Source: Poronia punctata
Lineage: Eukaryota > Ascomycota > Sordariomycetes > Xylariales > Xylariaceae
Direction: 5' to 3'
DNA: 64,000 nt
Assembly (NCBI GenBank): GCA_022579005.1
Contig: MU401581.1
Span: forward strand, 46,976 to 110,975
Made by a program: the position numbers and the translations under genes
The notes under the pieces: generated by a model
Database searches by the model: none
Seen by the model: only the letters and a program-made list of their open reading frames with translations
Told to the model about the DNA's origin: nothing
Part shown: positions 1-13,781 of the stretch, one piece after another
Numbering within the stretch: position 1 is the stretch's first letter
How the letters are laid out: every line of letters begins with the position of its first letter

Positions 1-191
1 ACCTTTCCTACCTGCATTCCGAATTCATTTCCTGAAACCGCCGAAAACTGTACTATTCTTCCTCTTTAACATCACTCGCTTCGCCTTACATATAAGCCCT
101 CGCCTTAGGTCACCGCTGAGCGCCGGGTTAGATACTTTTTTGCTTGCTCATGCAGAATTCGGCCCCGTAACACCCGCACGCCATCACGCCG
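1..191 (+). other. Upstream region of the SulP gene
   Basis: Non-coding sequence leading to the first ATG of the SulP transporter gene. A short upstream ATG near 152 runs into a stop after six codons, in a different frame from the gene. I see no clear TATA element. The window begins inside this region, so the full promoter is not visible. Confidence 0.4.
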
Positions 192-3100
192 ATGTCTGCT
201 CCGTCATTCGGCTTTTCCTGGGCTAGGAGATCTTCTGCTCCGCGGCCGGACGAAGAAGAAGCACCGGCGATCCAGGTTTCCAACCATGACCAACCCACCA
301 ATGCGCCACCAGCGTCCGATTCCAGATATCTTTCGTCCTCTTTTGGTGCTTCTCCCCACAGAGAGCCGACAAGGTCGTTCATACCCGGCCCTGTACATGA
401 ACATGTCTGTAGGTTTAGGTGTCCCTCGGTCTCAACATTCTCCGGCGTTATCTTTGTCATACTCTAACATGTCTTTCTAGCCCCCATAGATAGTGCCAGC
501 TTTGCTAGGAGTGTCCGCGAGGATACGGCGGAGCTAGCTTCCTATGTTCTAGCCACCAAGAGGGAGAAGCGAGGTGCTTCCTTCCTTCGTCAACGATCAA
601 CTTCCTTGTCGCATCTCGGACCTGACCAACTCGGCAACGACGACAGCACCGACAGGATAGATGAATTATCCGAACCTTCATCGACTGATGAAGGAACCGG
701 AGAAGAAGATGCTGGGCCCTCGATGTTGACTAGTATGCTTCGGCGATCTCCTCCCGAGGAAGAAGGATCATCTACGTCTCGTAACGGCAGTGCAAACAGC
801 CGTGGCTTGCGAGGCCCGCCTTCGCCAAATGCACCCTCGTTAGATGCCGAGTCGGCTCCACTAGCGCGCCACCCGAGCGAGAGCCTGTCGGAAGAAACAC
901 CATTATTGGGGCCAAAATCGCGTAGATCTAATTCCGACAGGGACATCGCGGACCCCGAGAGTCAAAAGCCTCGCGATGATCTGGGGTATGCTCGCTCGTC
1001 AATACGGAATATAACAGCTGCTTTAAATCCGAAATCGTGGGATAAGAAGACTATCTGGGAGAAAGCAGTCATGGACCCCGTGCGTTGCTTGCCAGCTGTT
1101 GTGGTTGGACTGCTGCTCAACATCTTGGATGCTCTTTCCTATGGTGCGTATAAGGACGATCATCCACGATATAGGCTCGTCTCACTAACAATTTCAAGGC
1201 ATGATTTTATTCCCTCTTGGAAACCCCATCTTCTCCCACCTGGGTCCTGCCGGCATATCAATTTTCTACGTGAGCACGATTATCGCTCAGATAACATTTT
1301 CGACTGGAAGTATCTTCAAGGGCGGCGTCGGATCGGAATTAGTACGTTTTGCGTTGGTACCTGGCGTTTTTATATGCTAACCGTGCGTAGATCGAAGTAG
1401 TCCCTTTTTTCCACAGTATGGCCGCCACCATCACGGGCATTGTGGGCGAAGACAAACCAGATGCTGTTATAGCAACTACGATCACTTCCTTTGCGCTCAG
1501 TTCTATGCTGACAGGCATCGTCTTCTATCTGATGGGACGGTTTAATTTGGGGTACATCATCGGCTTTATCCCTCGCCACATCTTGATTGGTTGCATTGGT
1601 GGCGTCGGTTGGTTTCTCATCGCCACTGGTTTCGAAGTATCGGGTCGGCTTGGCGAATTCCACTACGACCTGGAGACTGTCCAGCGCCTATTCGAGCCAG
1701 ATACCCTCCTATTGTGGCTGATACCACTTTCTCTGGCCGTTTTGCTCTTCGGGCTGCAGAGGAAGATCACGTCGCGCTACTTTCTTCCAGTCTACATCCT
1801 ATGTATTCCTCTTGTTTTCTACATCGTGGTACTGTCTATGAACAGCCTGAGCCCCGAACATTTGAGAGAAACGGGTTGGATTTTCGAGGCTCCAGAGGCT
1901 GGTCAGCCATGGTGGTACTTCTGGACCCTTTATAGTAAGTCCGAGTAGTCCTAATTTTCTCTTGGGCCACGTATACTGACCGAAGGCGAAGGGTTTGATC
2001 TCGTACACTGGGGTGCAATTGTGGAATGTTTAGGGGCTATGCTTGCCTTGACTTTCTTTAGCTTGTTGCATGTTCCAATCAACGTACCTGCGTTGGCGCA
2101 GAATGCGGGCGAGGATAACCTGAATCTGGACCACGAGCTGAGGCTACACGGTATCTCCAATTTTGTATCTGGAATGGCGGGTAGCATTCAGAACTACCTG
2201 GTGTTTGCAAACACGATATTCTTCATGAGGTCAGGTGGTGACAGTCGGCTGGGTGGGTTCCTCCTAGCCGCGCTCACATTTGTGGTTATGACCATCGGCC
2301 CCGCGACTATCGGCTTCATTCCCGTTATGATGGTTGGAACGCTTATATACGTACTCGGATTCGAACTGTTGCTCGATGCTTTAGTGACTCCGAGACGGAA
2401 GCTAAAGCTAGTGGAGTATCTGACAGTAAGTCCCCTCGTAGCTGTCCGCATAGGAAAACTGACATTAATACGGGTCGCAGATACTGGCGATAGTACTTAC
2501 GATGGGAATCTACGACTTCGTGGTTGGCATCTTTGTCGGCATGATACTCGCCTTCGTCTCTGCTATATTCCATGCTTCTCGTGTATCAGCTATCCGAGCG
2601 ACGTACACGGGGGATCAGGTTGGATCCATGGTTCGGCGTAACCCTTCACAGCATCATTATCTGAAAAGGGTGGGGACCCAGACCTACATCATCAAGTTGT
2701 CCGGCTTCCTCTTCTTCGGCACCATTGTAGGTGTCGAGGAGAAGATTCGTGAGCTGATTTCGGATGAGGAATTTAAGCAGCGCCCTCTGAGCTACATGAT
2801 TATCGACCTGTGGCACGTTACGGGCATAGACTTTTCAGCTGCTGAAGGGTTCAAGACTATCAGTCGGCTGCTACATGCGAAAGGGATTACCCTCCTAATC
2901 AGCGGTAAAGATGCCGACATCGGCGTGGGATTAGATCTGAGGGCAGTGGGTCTTGGATCTGATAATATCGATGTCAAGTTTATGCCCGATTTGAACTCGG
3001 CATTGGAGAGCTGCGAGAATGAACAGCTTAAAACATTCTATGCGCGCCAAGAGGCATTGAGGGTAACACGGCCTTCACCATCGAGGAATCTTGATGTGCC

Positions 3101-3677
3101 CCCCGACGGGTCGATTTCGCAGTCTTTCGATTTCTTGTCGCAATCTCCCAGAAGGCACCACCTACATGAAGCGGCACGGAACGTTCTGACACAGCAGGAG
3201 ATCAAGAGGGCTAGTCGATGGCAAAGCATCAGCGAGCCCTTGAGGCTCATGCTGCAGGTCTTCCATAACGTGAGCAACAAGAACGAGGATTTTTGGTTCC
3301 GGGCCAAGCCTTACTTTGTCCGCCGAGAAATCACAGCCGGCACAATCATGTATCGGCGTGGCGACGTGGCAAGCGGATTTTATCTGGTAGAGAGAGGCGA
3401 GCTTCACGCGGAATACGAGACACCACAGGGTCGGCTGTCGGAGCCAATCGTCCAGGGCACGACGTGTGGCGAACTACCTTTCTTTTCCGAGACGACGCGT
3501 ACTGCGACCGTCAAGGCAGTTAAGGACTGCGTTGTCTGGGTTATGGACACGGAGGCGTGGAATCGTCTTCAGGCGGAAGAACAGGACGTTGCCCGGGAAT
3601 TGCTTCGTATCTCGCTCAAGTTGACAACGGAGAGGATGAACGCCATGACGAACTATATTTCGGCTGTAGGTCAGTAA
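192..3677 (+). CDS. SulP-family transporter with STAS and cyclic-nucleotide-binding domains (Vsb1/YGR125W type)
   Basis: Six exons: 192-408, 481-1143, 1199-1341, 1391-1934, 1986-2425, 2481-3677, giving 1067 aa. All introns are GT-AG (49-72 nt) and all joins keep frame. An acidic, Ser-rich N-terminus of about 270 residues precedes a SulP membrane core; GVGSELIEVVPFFHSMA spans the third splice junction. A STAS domain follows at about residues 735-830 (YIIKLSGFLFFG...DLWHVTGIDFSA). A cyclic-nucleotide-binding fold sits at about 940-1040, with GELPFFSETTRTATV resembling its phosphate cassette. This architecture matches the fungal vacuolar family of yeast Vsb1, which is implicated in vacuolar storage of basic amino acids, rather than the plasma-membrane sulfate permeases. 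Vacuolar location and substrate are inferred from family. Whether the C-terminal fold binds a nucleotide is unknown. The start is the first ATG in frame with the conserved protein. Confidence 0.9.
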
Positions 3678-4603
3678 ACGACGAGGAGGGAACTGTGATA
3701 CTATTTGATTTAGGATATCTTGTATATAGCTTTTAGGCGCAAGGATTCGCGAAAAAAAAACATGGGGAGACGTGGGAGGGAAAGACCGAGTGTTGTCTAA
3801 GCGATGGATTTCCTTTTGATACCAATGGCGGGCTGGGCAGGTATATAAAAAAGTTGTTCAAAAGCGAATAAGACAATTTTGGGGTTTAGCTCTTGCTCTA
3901 TAACCCCACAAACACACATATGATCATTTGAATGTTAAGGCGGTTCGTATTATGTATAAAAGTGTGCTTTTTCTAGAGTTAGATCCATAGATCTTCATGG
4001 TTGACTACCTCTTATGATATGCCTTTTATGTCCTGATTACAGACCCATCTGGGCTGCGCTGACAGTGAGCCGTTTCGGAACCGGTATGTGTACTAGAAGG
4101 GTTGATTACCATACGTGGCGGAACGGTCCCGCGCGGGTGACAAAGCAACGAACATGACTACAAATCCATCAACGGCACAGCAACCACGGTTCATTCTGTT
4201 CTCCCCGTATTGTTTATTACTAACTAACCTGGGGATGGCTTCTGCAAATGTCGCTGTTAGTCGGTGTCGTTCCGCTCCTTGCTGATAAATACATGGAGAT
4301 GTTTGCCAGCTCGCGCGCGGAATTGGGTCCGTGAAGTCTGGACGAGATATATCATCACGAATTCAAAGTTTACACCGATGATGATGGTTGGGTCATGAAT
4401 ATAAATATTAGCATGATCCGGCCCTCGAAAAACTCTCCTTCTTGTAGTACCATCAAGCAACTGCATCTTCGAGTATTCACATCTTCGTCTGCTTCTAGCT
4501 CTCTCACTTTTGTTAACTACCCCCTATCCTCACATCTGTCCTCGCAAGACTCACCCAGTCCCAGCAAACAACAACTTCATATTCACTTTTTCTCATCTTC
4601 AAA
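3678..4603. other. Intergenic: SulP 3' end and SDR promoter
   Basis: No gene seen. The first half is the 3' flank of the SulP gene with A-rich runs near 3753. The second half should be the promoter of the short-chain dehydrogenase; a TATA-like TATAAATA lies at 4400-4407, about 200 bases before its ATG, followed by a C/T-rich leader (about 4430-4600) of the kind common before highly expressed fungal genes. Confidence 0.4.
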
Positions 4604-5532
4604 ATGAATTACACCAAGACTCACCACACTGCCCCCTACGCCTCCATCGCACCTACGCGAGCCGCCCTCTCCGCAGCCAACAAAACCGTCCTCATCGTGG
4701 GCGCATCAAGCGGCATCGCCCAAGAGACAGCCCGCGCCTTCCTCGAAGCCGGCTCTGCCAGCCTCGTCCTCGTCAGTCGACGAACGGGGACCCTCACCAC
4801 CTTTGTCTCGGGTTTGCAGGAGAAATACCCCGCTGCCGAAATCCAGACTCTGGAAGCGGGCGTGTGTGACGCCGAGGCGCTTACCGCGGCGTTTTCGAGC
4901 GTCAAAAGCCCCGTGGACGTGGTAATTAACTGCGCCGGCTACGCGCCTACGCTCGCCCCCGTCGCGAAGAGCGATCTGAAGGACTTCTGGCGCGGCTTCG
5001 AAGTCAATGTCCTGGGGCCGGCGACCCTGGCGCAAGTCATCGCGGCCAGGGCACCCGGCGCCACGTTCCTGCAGCTCGGGACGGCTGGCGCCCTGTTCCC
5101 GGCTCAGATGCCCATGGCCGGATACGCGACTAGCAAGCTCGCGCTCGTCAAGTTGATGGAGTATGTTGGGGCCGAGAACCCGGGACTCCGCGTCGTTACG
5201 GTTCACCCTGGTGTTGTGCCCGAGACGGAGGGCGGGCAGAAGATGGTCAAGGAGTCGGGGGTGGCGTGGCCTGGTGATGATAGTAAGTTTTGATTTCTCT
5301 GTCTTTTCCCCTCTCTCCGTATGTGTGCTAATACAAGATCTTTTCTTTATTTCTAGTTAAACTGCCTGCTCGCTTCTTAGTCTGGGCTGCTAGCGATGAG
5401 GCTTCGTTCCTGAAGAATAAGTTTGTCTTTGCTAATTGGGATGTTGATGAGATGAAGGCTAGAGCTGAGGAGATTGCGGCTTCGCCTGAGTTGACTATCG
5501 GTTTGAATGGCTTTCCCCGAAACGTCGAGTAG
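4604..5532 (+). CDS. Short-chain dehydrogenase/reductase (SDR)
   Basis: Two exons, 4604-5282 and 5357-5532, giving 284 aa. The intron (74 nt) is gtaagt...ttctag. The Rossmann cofactor motif is GASSGIA at residues 33-39, the NAG-like motif is NCAG at 109-112, and the active-site pair is YATSK at 174-178. The usual catalytic Ser about 13 residues before the Tyr falls in LGTAG, so it is probably Thr160 or Ala161; this is unusual for an active classical SDR. The arginine pair after the second strand (SRR) suggests NADP(H). Substrate is unknown. The first exon is GC-rich and the 3' exon has more ordinary composition. No pathway partner is adjacent. Confidence 0.87.
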
Positions 5533-5953
5533 TTCTACAGTAAATCGCTCGTTAGTAAAGCTACGGGTTTGTGTGTTAGCCTGAGGCAGGTGTATATTAG
5601 GGTTTAGATAGAGATAGATAATAAACGCATACTTCTCTACTTACTCACTACCTATTTGGAAGGAGAACTCTCCATATGTTGTTGCTTATGGCTTCGTGAC
5701 TTGTACATTATGAGTTTCCCATAGCCCGAAAGACCCAGAGGGTTAAGAAAATAACGAGGAAAGGACATATAAAGGTATCATATCTGTCCACTTCAATTCT
5801 CTCATCATATACGTACATATTATTCTATGCCCCCGATGGCTCATTTCTGTGACCCATCATCTTATTCCGAGACCCAATGACGCCAGATTACATGAGACAC
5901 TTGACAGAAAGCCGTCCTTCCAAGGGACTTTGAAAAACCAGGCTCCCTCCTTT
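5533..5953. other. Intergenic between convergent genes
   Basis: Shared 3' flank of the SDR gene and the convergent emp24 gene. I see no ORF or RNA gene; it is expected to hold both polyadenylation regions. Confidence 0.4.
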
Positions 5954-6727
5954 CTACACGACTCGTTTAACCTCGAAGAAGCGGCGTAACCACCAGACCT
6001 GGAAGAGGGATTCGCCGATTACGACACCGATAACGAAGAGATTCCACCATTTGACTCGGCTGTTTGTGCTCTCTGCTGTGTTTCGGTGCGTCCGCTCACG
6101 CATGACGATATACGACTGCTCGTCCTTGACTTGGCTCACCATCTCGTTGAGCTTTTTGACTGTAGTAAAATAAAGTGTAAGTAAGCAAGTTTACGGGTCT
6201 GGGCGCCAGATATAAGTTTCCGTACTTTCGATATCCAGGGGATCCTGGGGAGCATCGGTCTCGGAGACGTAGACAATGCCATGGACGTTAAATGACACTT
6301 CCTTGCTAGTAGCACCCCAATGCTCGTTGCCGAAGCAGTAAAGGTACCTGCCGTCGAATTTGGCGGTAAAAGAGTGGTCGCCGTTGGATACGGACCTCTG
6401 GAAGGTTTCGTGTTGGCCTTGGGGATTGGTGATCTAGAAAGGGGGGGAAGAGGTTCCCCCAATCGAGTCAGTAAATCCGACCTAGTCGATATCGGTATAA
6501 CTCATTGTTTTCTTCCCGACGTGGTGTCATACCCAGAAGTCGACGTCGAGGTTTCCTGCGCTTCCAAATTCCCTATCGCCGACCTGGAAGCTGACGGTCA
6601 TGACATCGTCCTTGTGGAGCTCTTCGTGGAAGCATTCTCGGCCGTGGGCGGGAAGCTGTATGTTGTGGCCTACGACGGCATGGAAGAGGCCGACCGCCGC
6701 TAATAATGTGGCGCCGGAGAAAAACAT
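5954..6727 (-). CDS. emp24: p24-family cargo receptor Emp24
   Basis: Three exons on the minus strand: 6727-6533, 6433-6226, 6159-5954, giving 202 aa, the normal p24 length. Residues 1 to about 20 are a signal peptide. A GOLD domain follows (HNIQLPAHGRECFHEEL..., then FWITNPQGQ across the first splice junction). A coiled linker contains EVKDEQSY-like KDEQSYIVMRERTHRNTAEST, then comes one membrane span and the cytosolic tail LRRFFEVKRVV. The FF and basic residues are the COPII/COPI sorting signals of this family, and RRFFEV is characteristic of Emp24 rather than Erv25. It works in the p24 complex that loads GPI-anchored and other cargo at the ER and cycles through the Golgi. It is transcribed divergently from ARF1, whose GTPase drives the COPI coat that retrieves p24 proteins. 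Confidence 0.92.
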
Positions 6728-8962
<2,235 letters not shown>

Positions 8963-10040
8963 AGAGTTGGATGTGACGGCATTTCAAACACTCGGCTCGT
9001 TCCTTACTCACGTTTTTCATGGGCTGGTTATAGCACGCAAAGCATTATTCGGAACAGACACGATATAGTCATCAATTACGCATCATCCTCGGTACCATTC
9101 TCCCTTCGTGGTGGCGGCCTAACGATGTGAATCAGCCGCTTGTTTTGTGCATGGCCCTTCCGGTGGTCCCCATCGGAAGTCTGATTTCGGGAAGAGTAAG
9201 GCAGTAGGCGTACTGGGACGGAATCTGTATGAATTGGTTGTTACAGACAACAAAGATATCTCCCAGCGTTTATTCAAGGCACAATGAGCGGGCTGACGTT
9301 CCCAACTGGGCTGGTTTGGCGCGGGGATTCTGCCATTTCGTTGTCTTGCTATATGAAAATGTTCCATGTTCGTACTCATTCCTAATAAGACTTCCTTTTT
9401 CCTTCTCCACCAATGAAGACTTTTCTGTTTAATTTCTGGTTTTCCACCGTGTGGTTGTCACTTGTTACGTACATAGACAATTCCAAAGTGTCAAATTCTC
9501 GGGATTGCGTAAATGATGACACCTAGTCTGCTTCATGGTTCGCGTATTGAGTGATATATTAGCCATATATGTGAAATACGAAAACATACGCGTTCCTCTT
9601 AATATGTTTGGTAAGCGTCGAAGCGGATCAGCCAGGTATGATATTCCGACAAATCAGCCGTTGTAGATGGTTGCCTACCTACATAGGTAGTCTAGGCAGT
9701 GTTTATTGCAGGCGTATGATCAAGGATTCAGTGTCTGCCACCTATCACGTGTGTACACGGGCAGTGATACTCTGGCGTCAGGTTAATAGTGTAAATGGCG
9801 GTCGAGAGCCGTCTGGGGTCAAGTTCCACTGGGAGATATCGGCATGACGCTCGATCCGCCCCGCCTATGCCGTAATCGGCCGACTAGTGACCCTCTTTTA
9901 TCTTCCGCAGCTTCAAGGTTTCCTATCGTAACTACCTTGCTCGAGAATTTTATCGGCCAACCAGCTAAGTCGCAGTATACTAGAGCCTATAGTCGCATTG
10001 TTCTCTCTCTGGTAAAAATTTGTCTGTCAATTGGTTCAAA
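8963..10040. other. Intergenic ARF1 to GcvT
   Basis: About 1.1 kb with no recognisable gene. It should contain the ARF1 3' UTR and the GcvT promoter. I see no clear TATA box near the GcvT start. Confidence 0.35.
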
Positions 10041-11465
10041 ATGAAGCTTTCCAGGGCCGTATCAACCACCGGAAAGGGTATCCGTTCCCTCGGCAACTCA
10101 CGAGCGCCTTACTCCACCCTAGTGCGAACGTTGCCGTGCTCAGACATCGCTCGAGTCGACACCGCCAGCTCTTCTCGCACAGCGCGCACACAACCTCAAT
10201 CCGCATACCTCTGTTCCCGAAAGTATACACGAGGAACCTTAGCCAATAACCGCAGATCGTACTCGTCCTCCAGTGCTCCTCTCAACCGGACAGCCCTCTA
10301 TGACCTGCACCTTGCCCATGGCGCCAAAATGGTGCCGTTTGGAGGCTTTGAGATGCCAGTGTATTATACCGGCCTGAGCGTCAGCGCCTCCCATCATTTT
10401 ACACGAGAGAAGGCTTCACTCTTCGACGTCGGCCATATGGTGCAACATCGGTTCGAGGGGCCGGGTGCAGCAGCCTTCCTGCAGCGCATTACACCCGGGA
10501 GTCTGGAAAGCTTGCCAAAACACCAGAGCACGCTCTCTGCACTTCTGTGGCCGGAGACGGGCGGCATCGTGGACGACACTATCGTGACGCGTCTCGGCCC
10601 CGAGCTCTTCTACGTCGTCACCAATGCTGCGTGTCGGGAGAAAGATCTCGGCTATCTCGGAGAACAGCTTTCAGCTTGGGACGGGGCCGAGGTCCGCCAT
10701 GAAGTCCTGGATGGGTGGGGATTGATCGCTCTCCAGGGACCCCTATCGGAGGAGCTGTTGAACCAGATTCTGGAAGACCCGGCAGCGACGAACCTGCGCG
10801 AAGTATACTTTGGGCAGAGCGTCTTCGCCAAGGTCAAGGGTGCGACGGACCCGGTGCTCATCAGCCGAGGAGGATACACGGGCGAAGACGGCTTCGAGAT
10901 CTCCATCTCGCCGGCTGATACGGTAAACGTCACCAAGACCTTGTTGGAAACCTCCGGGCCCGAGAAACTGCAATTCGCCGGCCTCGGCGCGAGAGATAGT
11001 CTGCGTCTGGAGGCGGGCATGTGTTTGTACGGACACGATCTCGACGACACCAAGACGCCGGTAGAGGCCGCGCTTAGCTGGATCGTAGGCAAAGACCGGC
11101 GGACGCCCGAATCCGACGCCGATAAGTTCCACGGCGCCGACGTCATCCTCGCACAGCTGAAGCCGAAGAGTAAGGGTGGAAGCGGCGTCTCAACACGGCG
11201 CGTCGGACTTGTGGTCGAAGGTGCGCCTGCGCGTGAGGGCGCCGAGATCGTCACTGCTGAGGGTAACGACAATATCGGCGTCATCACTAGCGGCTGTCCT
11301 AGCCCGACCCTCGGCAAGAATATCGCGATGGGGTATGTCAAGGACGGGATGCATAAGGCCGGTACCGAAGTCCAGGTTCTCGTGCGTGGACGTGCCCGCA
11401 AGGCCGTTATTACCAAGATGCCTTTCGTCCCTGCAAAGTACTGGAAGGGTCCGGCACCAGCTTAG
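10041..11465 (+). CDS. gcv1: Glycine cleavage system T-protein (aminomethyltransferase), mitochondrial
   Basis: A single exon of 474 aa. It transfers the aminomethyl carbon from lipoylated H-protein to tetrahydrofolate, releasing ammonia, in mitochondrial glycine catabolism. The first ~85 residues are rich in Arg, Ser and Thr with almost no acidic residues, as expected of a mitochondrial presequence. The mature domain begins at LNRTALYDLHLAHGAKMVPF, typical for the family, and ends in the C-terminal barrel (MGYVKDGMHKAGTEV). The Asp in TGGIVDDTIV corresponds to the catalytic aspartate region. The ATG at 10041 (context caaaATGaag) is the first methionine codon in frame. The body is notably GC-rich compared with its flanks. 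Confidence 0.95.
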   Translation: MKLSRAVSTTGKGIRSLGNSRAPYSTLVRTLPCSDIARVDTASSSRTARTQPQSAYLCSRKYTRGTLANNRRSYSSSSAPLNRTALYDLHLAHGAKMVPFGGFEMPVYYTGLSVSASHHFTREKASLFDVGHMVQHRFEGPGAAAFLQRITPGSLESLPKHQSTLSALLWPETGGIVDDTIVTRLGPELFYVVTNAACREKDLGYLGEQLSAWDGAEVRHEVLDGWGLIALQGPLSEELLNQILEDPAATNLREVYFGQSVFAKVKGATDPVLISRGGYTGEDGFEISISPADTVNVTKTLLETSGPEKLQFAGLGARDSLRLEAGMCLYGHDLDDTKTPVEAALSWIVGKDRRTPESDADKFHGADVILAQLKPKSKGGSGVSTRRVGLVVEGAPAREGAEIVTAEGNDNIGVITSGCPSPTLGKNIAMGYVKDGMHKAGTEVQVLVRGRARKAVITKMPFVPAKYWKGPAPA

Positions 11466-11973
11466 TTTGGATCTGATGTAAATGTGTTTGGAGTGGAGGT
11501 AGACGGCCGTGGAGAGCATTGTAAAACCACACACCAAACCGCATGTGACTTAGGACACTAATACGGCGCTGAACTTCCTCGTTGGGTTTCCTTTTATTTT
11601 TCTACGGCGACATGGATTTTTTTTTTTTTTCAACACAGGAGCGGAAGGAGAAAAGGTCAATATTAGATACCCTCAACGAAAATCTAGACGATACATAACC
11701 AGGTGGAGGTAACTGCCTATATAGCCATACACGGGGACTGGCTGAAGGGACGTGTTGTACAAATCCGGGCAAATGAGTTATATGAGCCAACCTACTATAT
11801 ATGAAGTATATGCGTGATTCATCTTGTTGTTACAGCTTCTTGTATTTGACTTTTAATTTTCTTGCTTCCGAGGTAAGAAGAGCAACAGGCACACTGTTCT
11901 TGGAATCTACACGTGCCGGGCACATTTCTCTAACAATGCCGGCCCCCCTGATGGCCACTTTCTTCCCTGCCAA
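11466..11973. other. Intergenic between convergent genes
   Basis: Shared 3' flank of gcv1 and the convergent DUF5519 gene. It includes a poly-T run at about 11616-11629. No gene seen. Confidence 0.4.
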
Positions 11974-12990
11974 CTATGCCTCCCCGAGCAGATCCATCCG
12001 GATCTCCTTAGCAACAACCCACCAACCAGCAGCTTCGATAATATCGCAAACTACCTTGAGCTCGTCCCTAGTGCGCGGCGCGTACACCATGGTAAACTGA
12101 CGAGGCACCGGCATCTTGAACAGAAACGACCGACTAGTCAAGGGGTGTCGCTGTCCCCAGCCCTTCTCGATGATCTCGCGAGCGTCGTCCGGATGCAGAT
12201 TCATGTGGAGGGAGTGATCCGAATTATGCACGTGGCAGATCTCGCCCTGGCACGTGTCATTGACCGGGTAGCGCGCAAAGAGACCCATGCCGTGCTTCTC
12301 GTAACATGAGGTGCCGACGCCGATCTCGGCGCCGTGCGCGAGGGCGTGGTGCTCGAGAATGCGTCGCAGCGCGAGGTAGCATTCGCGGGAGCCGAATTGG
12401 TTCACTTGGCGCTGGGGCGCGATGCCGACGACCTGGGGACGCGGTCCGCAGCGGTGGGGGAGCGGTTCCCTGTGTTTCTGGCGCAGGAGGCCTTGCTCCG
12501 GTCCCGGTCCCGGTCCCGGTCCGTTTTTCTCCTCGCCTTCCTCATCTAGCGGCTTAAAGGGGTCGCGGAGAGCCCATAGTTTGAGCCAGTTGATGCGGAG
12601 ATATCCACCAAACGTGGAGGGCGTGCCGCCCGGGCCGAGCTTGATGAAGTTCTGGTAGTCGTTGTGGATGAATAGGACGGCGGTTATGGTGGCGATGGCC
12701 AGGGCGACGGTGGCCGGTTGTAGGAATTGTAAAGCGAGGATGAGGCTGGTTGATAGGAGGAATATAGAGGTCCCGTCTAGGGTTATGGTTAATGAGTCCT
12801 GCCGTATTGTCACGCTGAAGTAGGCTGGTTGTTGTTGCTGTTGTTGCTGTTGTTGCTGTTGTTGTTGTTGCTCGTCAAAGCCTAGTGTGTGGCTTTGGGT
12901 CGTTGGCGAGTGGCAGCATTGGGACTGAGACCGGGACTCGGCTACGAGGGAGTGCGTGCTGAGGTCCGCTTGGGTTAGAGACATGGCCAT
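11974..12990 (-). CDS. Luciferase-like (DUF5519) family membrane protein with polyglutamine tract
   Basis: A single exon of 338 aa. The C-terminal two thirds match the fungal 'luciferase domain' (DUF5519) proteins: KHGMGLFARYPV, EICHVHNSDHSLHMNLHPDDA and QFTMVYAPRTRDELKVVC are the conserved blocks. The name is historical and no light reaction is implied; function is unknown. The N-terminus has about 15 consecutive glutamines (near residues 40-54), then one or two hydrophobic spans (SIFLLSTSLILALQFLQPATVALAIATITAVLFI), so it is probably membrane-anchored. Midway there is a GPGPGPGPE run encoded by a tandem hexamer. A second in-frame ATG lies two codons downstream (12984), so the exact start is uncertain. 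It converges on gcv1. Confidence 0.85.
   Translation of the reverse strand: MAMSLTQADLSTHSLVAESRSQSQCCHSPTTQSHTLGFDEQQQQQQQQQQQQQQPAYFSVTIRQDSLTITLDGTSIFLLSTSLILALQFLQPATVALAIATITAVLFIHNDYQNFIKLGPGGTPSTFGGYLRINWLKLWALRDPFKPLDEEGEEKNGPGPGPGPEQGLLRQKHREPLPHRCGPRPQVVGIAPQRQVNQFGSRECYLALRRILEHHALAHGAEIGVGTSCYEKHGMGLFARYPVNDTCQGEICHVHNSDHSLHMNLHPDDAREIIEKGWGQRHPLTSRSFLFKMPVPRQFTMVYAPRTRDELKVVCDIIEAAGWWVVAKEIRMDLLGEA
12498..12523. repeat. Coding minisatellite encoding (Gly-Pro)n
   Basis: About four tandem copies of the hexamer CGGTCC/CGGTCCC-type inside the DUF5519 gene, read on the minus strand as alternating Gly-Pro. Such a repeat can expand or contract without breaking frame. Confidence 0.8.
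12829..12873. repeat. Coding trinucleotide repeat (polyglutamine)
   Basis: Fifteen CAA/CAG codons on the minus strand within the DUF5519 gene. The CAA/CAG mix lowers slippage compared with a pure tract. Length variation among isolates is likely but not visible here. Confidence 0.9.
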
Positions 12991-13781
12991 GGTTGCGTGG
13001 TGGTAGGGGTGTTGATGTGATTAGGCCGGTAGATTAAACAAGGTGGTTGATTAATATGGAGGAATCAATCGCACGCGAGCCGTCTGAGAGACGAGGTGGC
13101 ACAGCACCGACAGAACCTAGATAATGACGCCGAGATATTTCTAACTAGTACTGATGCCCGGTATTTGTATACAAGGACGGGATCGTACACGCAGGCAAGC
13201 GTTGTTACGCCAGGTTCGACAAGTGAAACGGAACCGATGGGCCCGGCGTAGTAGATCTGAAAAAGAGCTTCACGATGTTAATGTGTGTGAGTTATGGAGA
13301 TGGAACAGATGGTACCACAACCGGGAGGTTTCTTTCCCCCTTTTTGTATCACAGACGAAGAAACCGATGAGTTTGTATGGCAAGGTAAGCAGATAAAAAA
13401 GCTGTATCGTGTTCTCACAGTTGATAAGCAATCCCCCTCTCTCTTCAAGTTATTCCTTCTCTACTTCCCCTATGTTCTTTTTTTCTTTTTTTTTGTTATC
13501 CCTACTTACCTAGGTACTTACATGTGCGCGTTCGCTGCATGAGGTCAAGCGATGATTAGTATGATGGGACGTATCTCGTTGGTCGGACAGGCGGCTCGCT
13601 CCTTCCTGAGATGTCAAGCCAACCAATGATTGAGTCGGTCCAATTGGGACCAATAATATCTTCATGGCCACTTCATCAAGAAGATTTAGACTACCTACCT
13701 AATTTATCACCCATGATATAGCTGTTCAGGATCCTACCATCTTTCCATTTTCTTCGTACTGGCCGTAGATTTGATATACCT

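Noticed and set aside
10020..10040. GcvT starting upstream of 10041
   Set aside because: The extension begins at a TTG/CTG codon; the first ATG is at 10041 and gives a good mitochondrial presequence.
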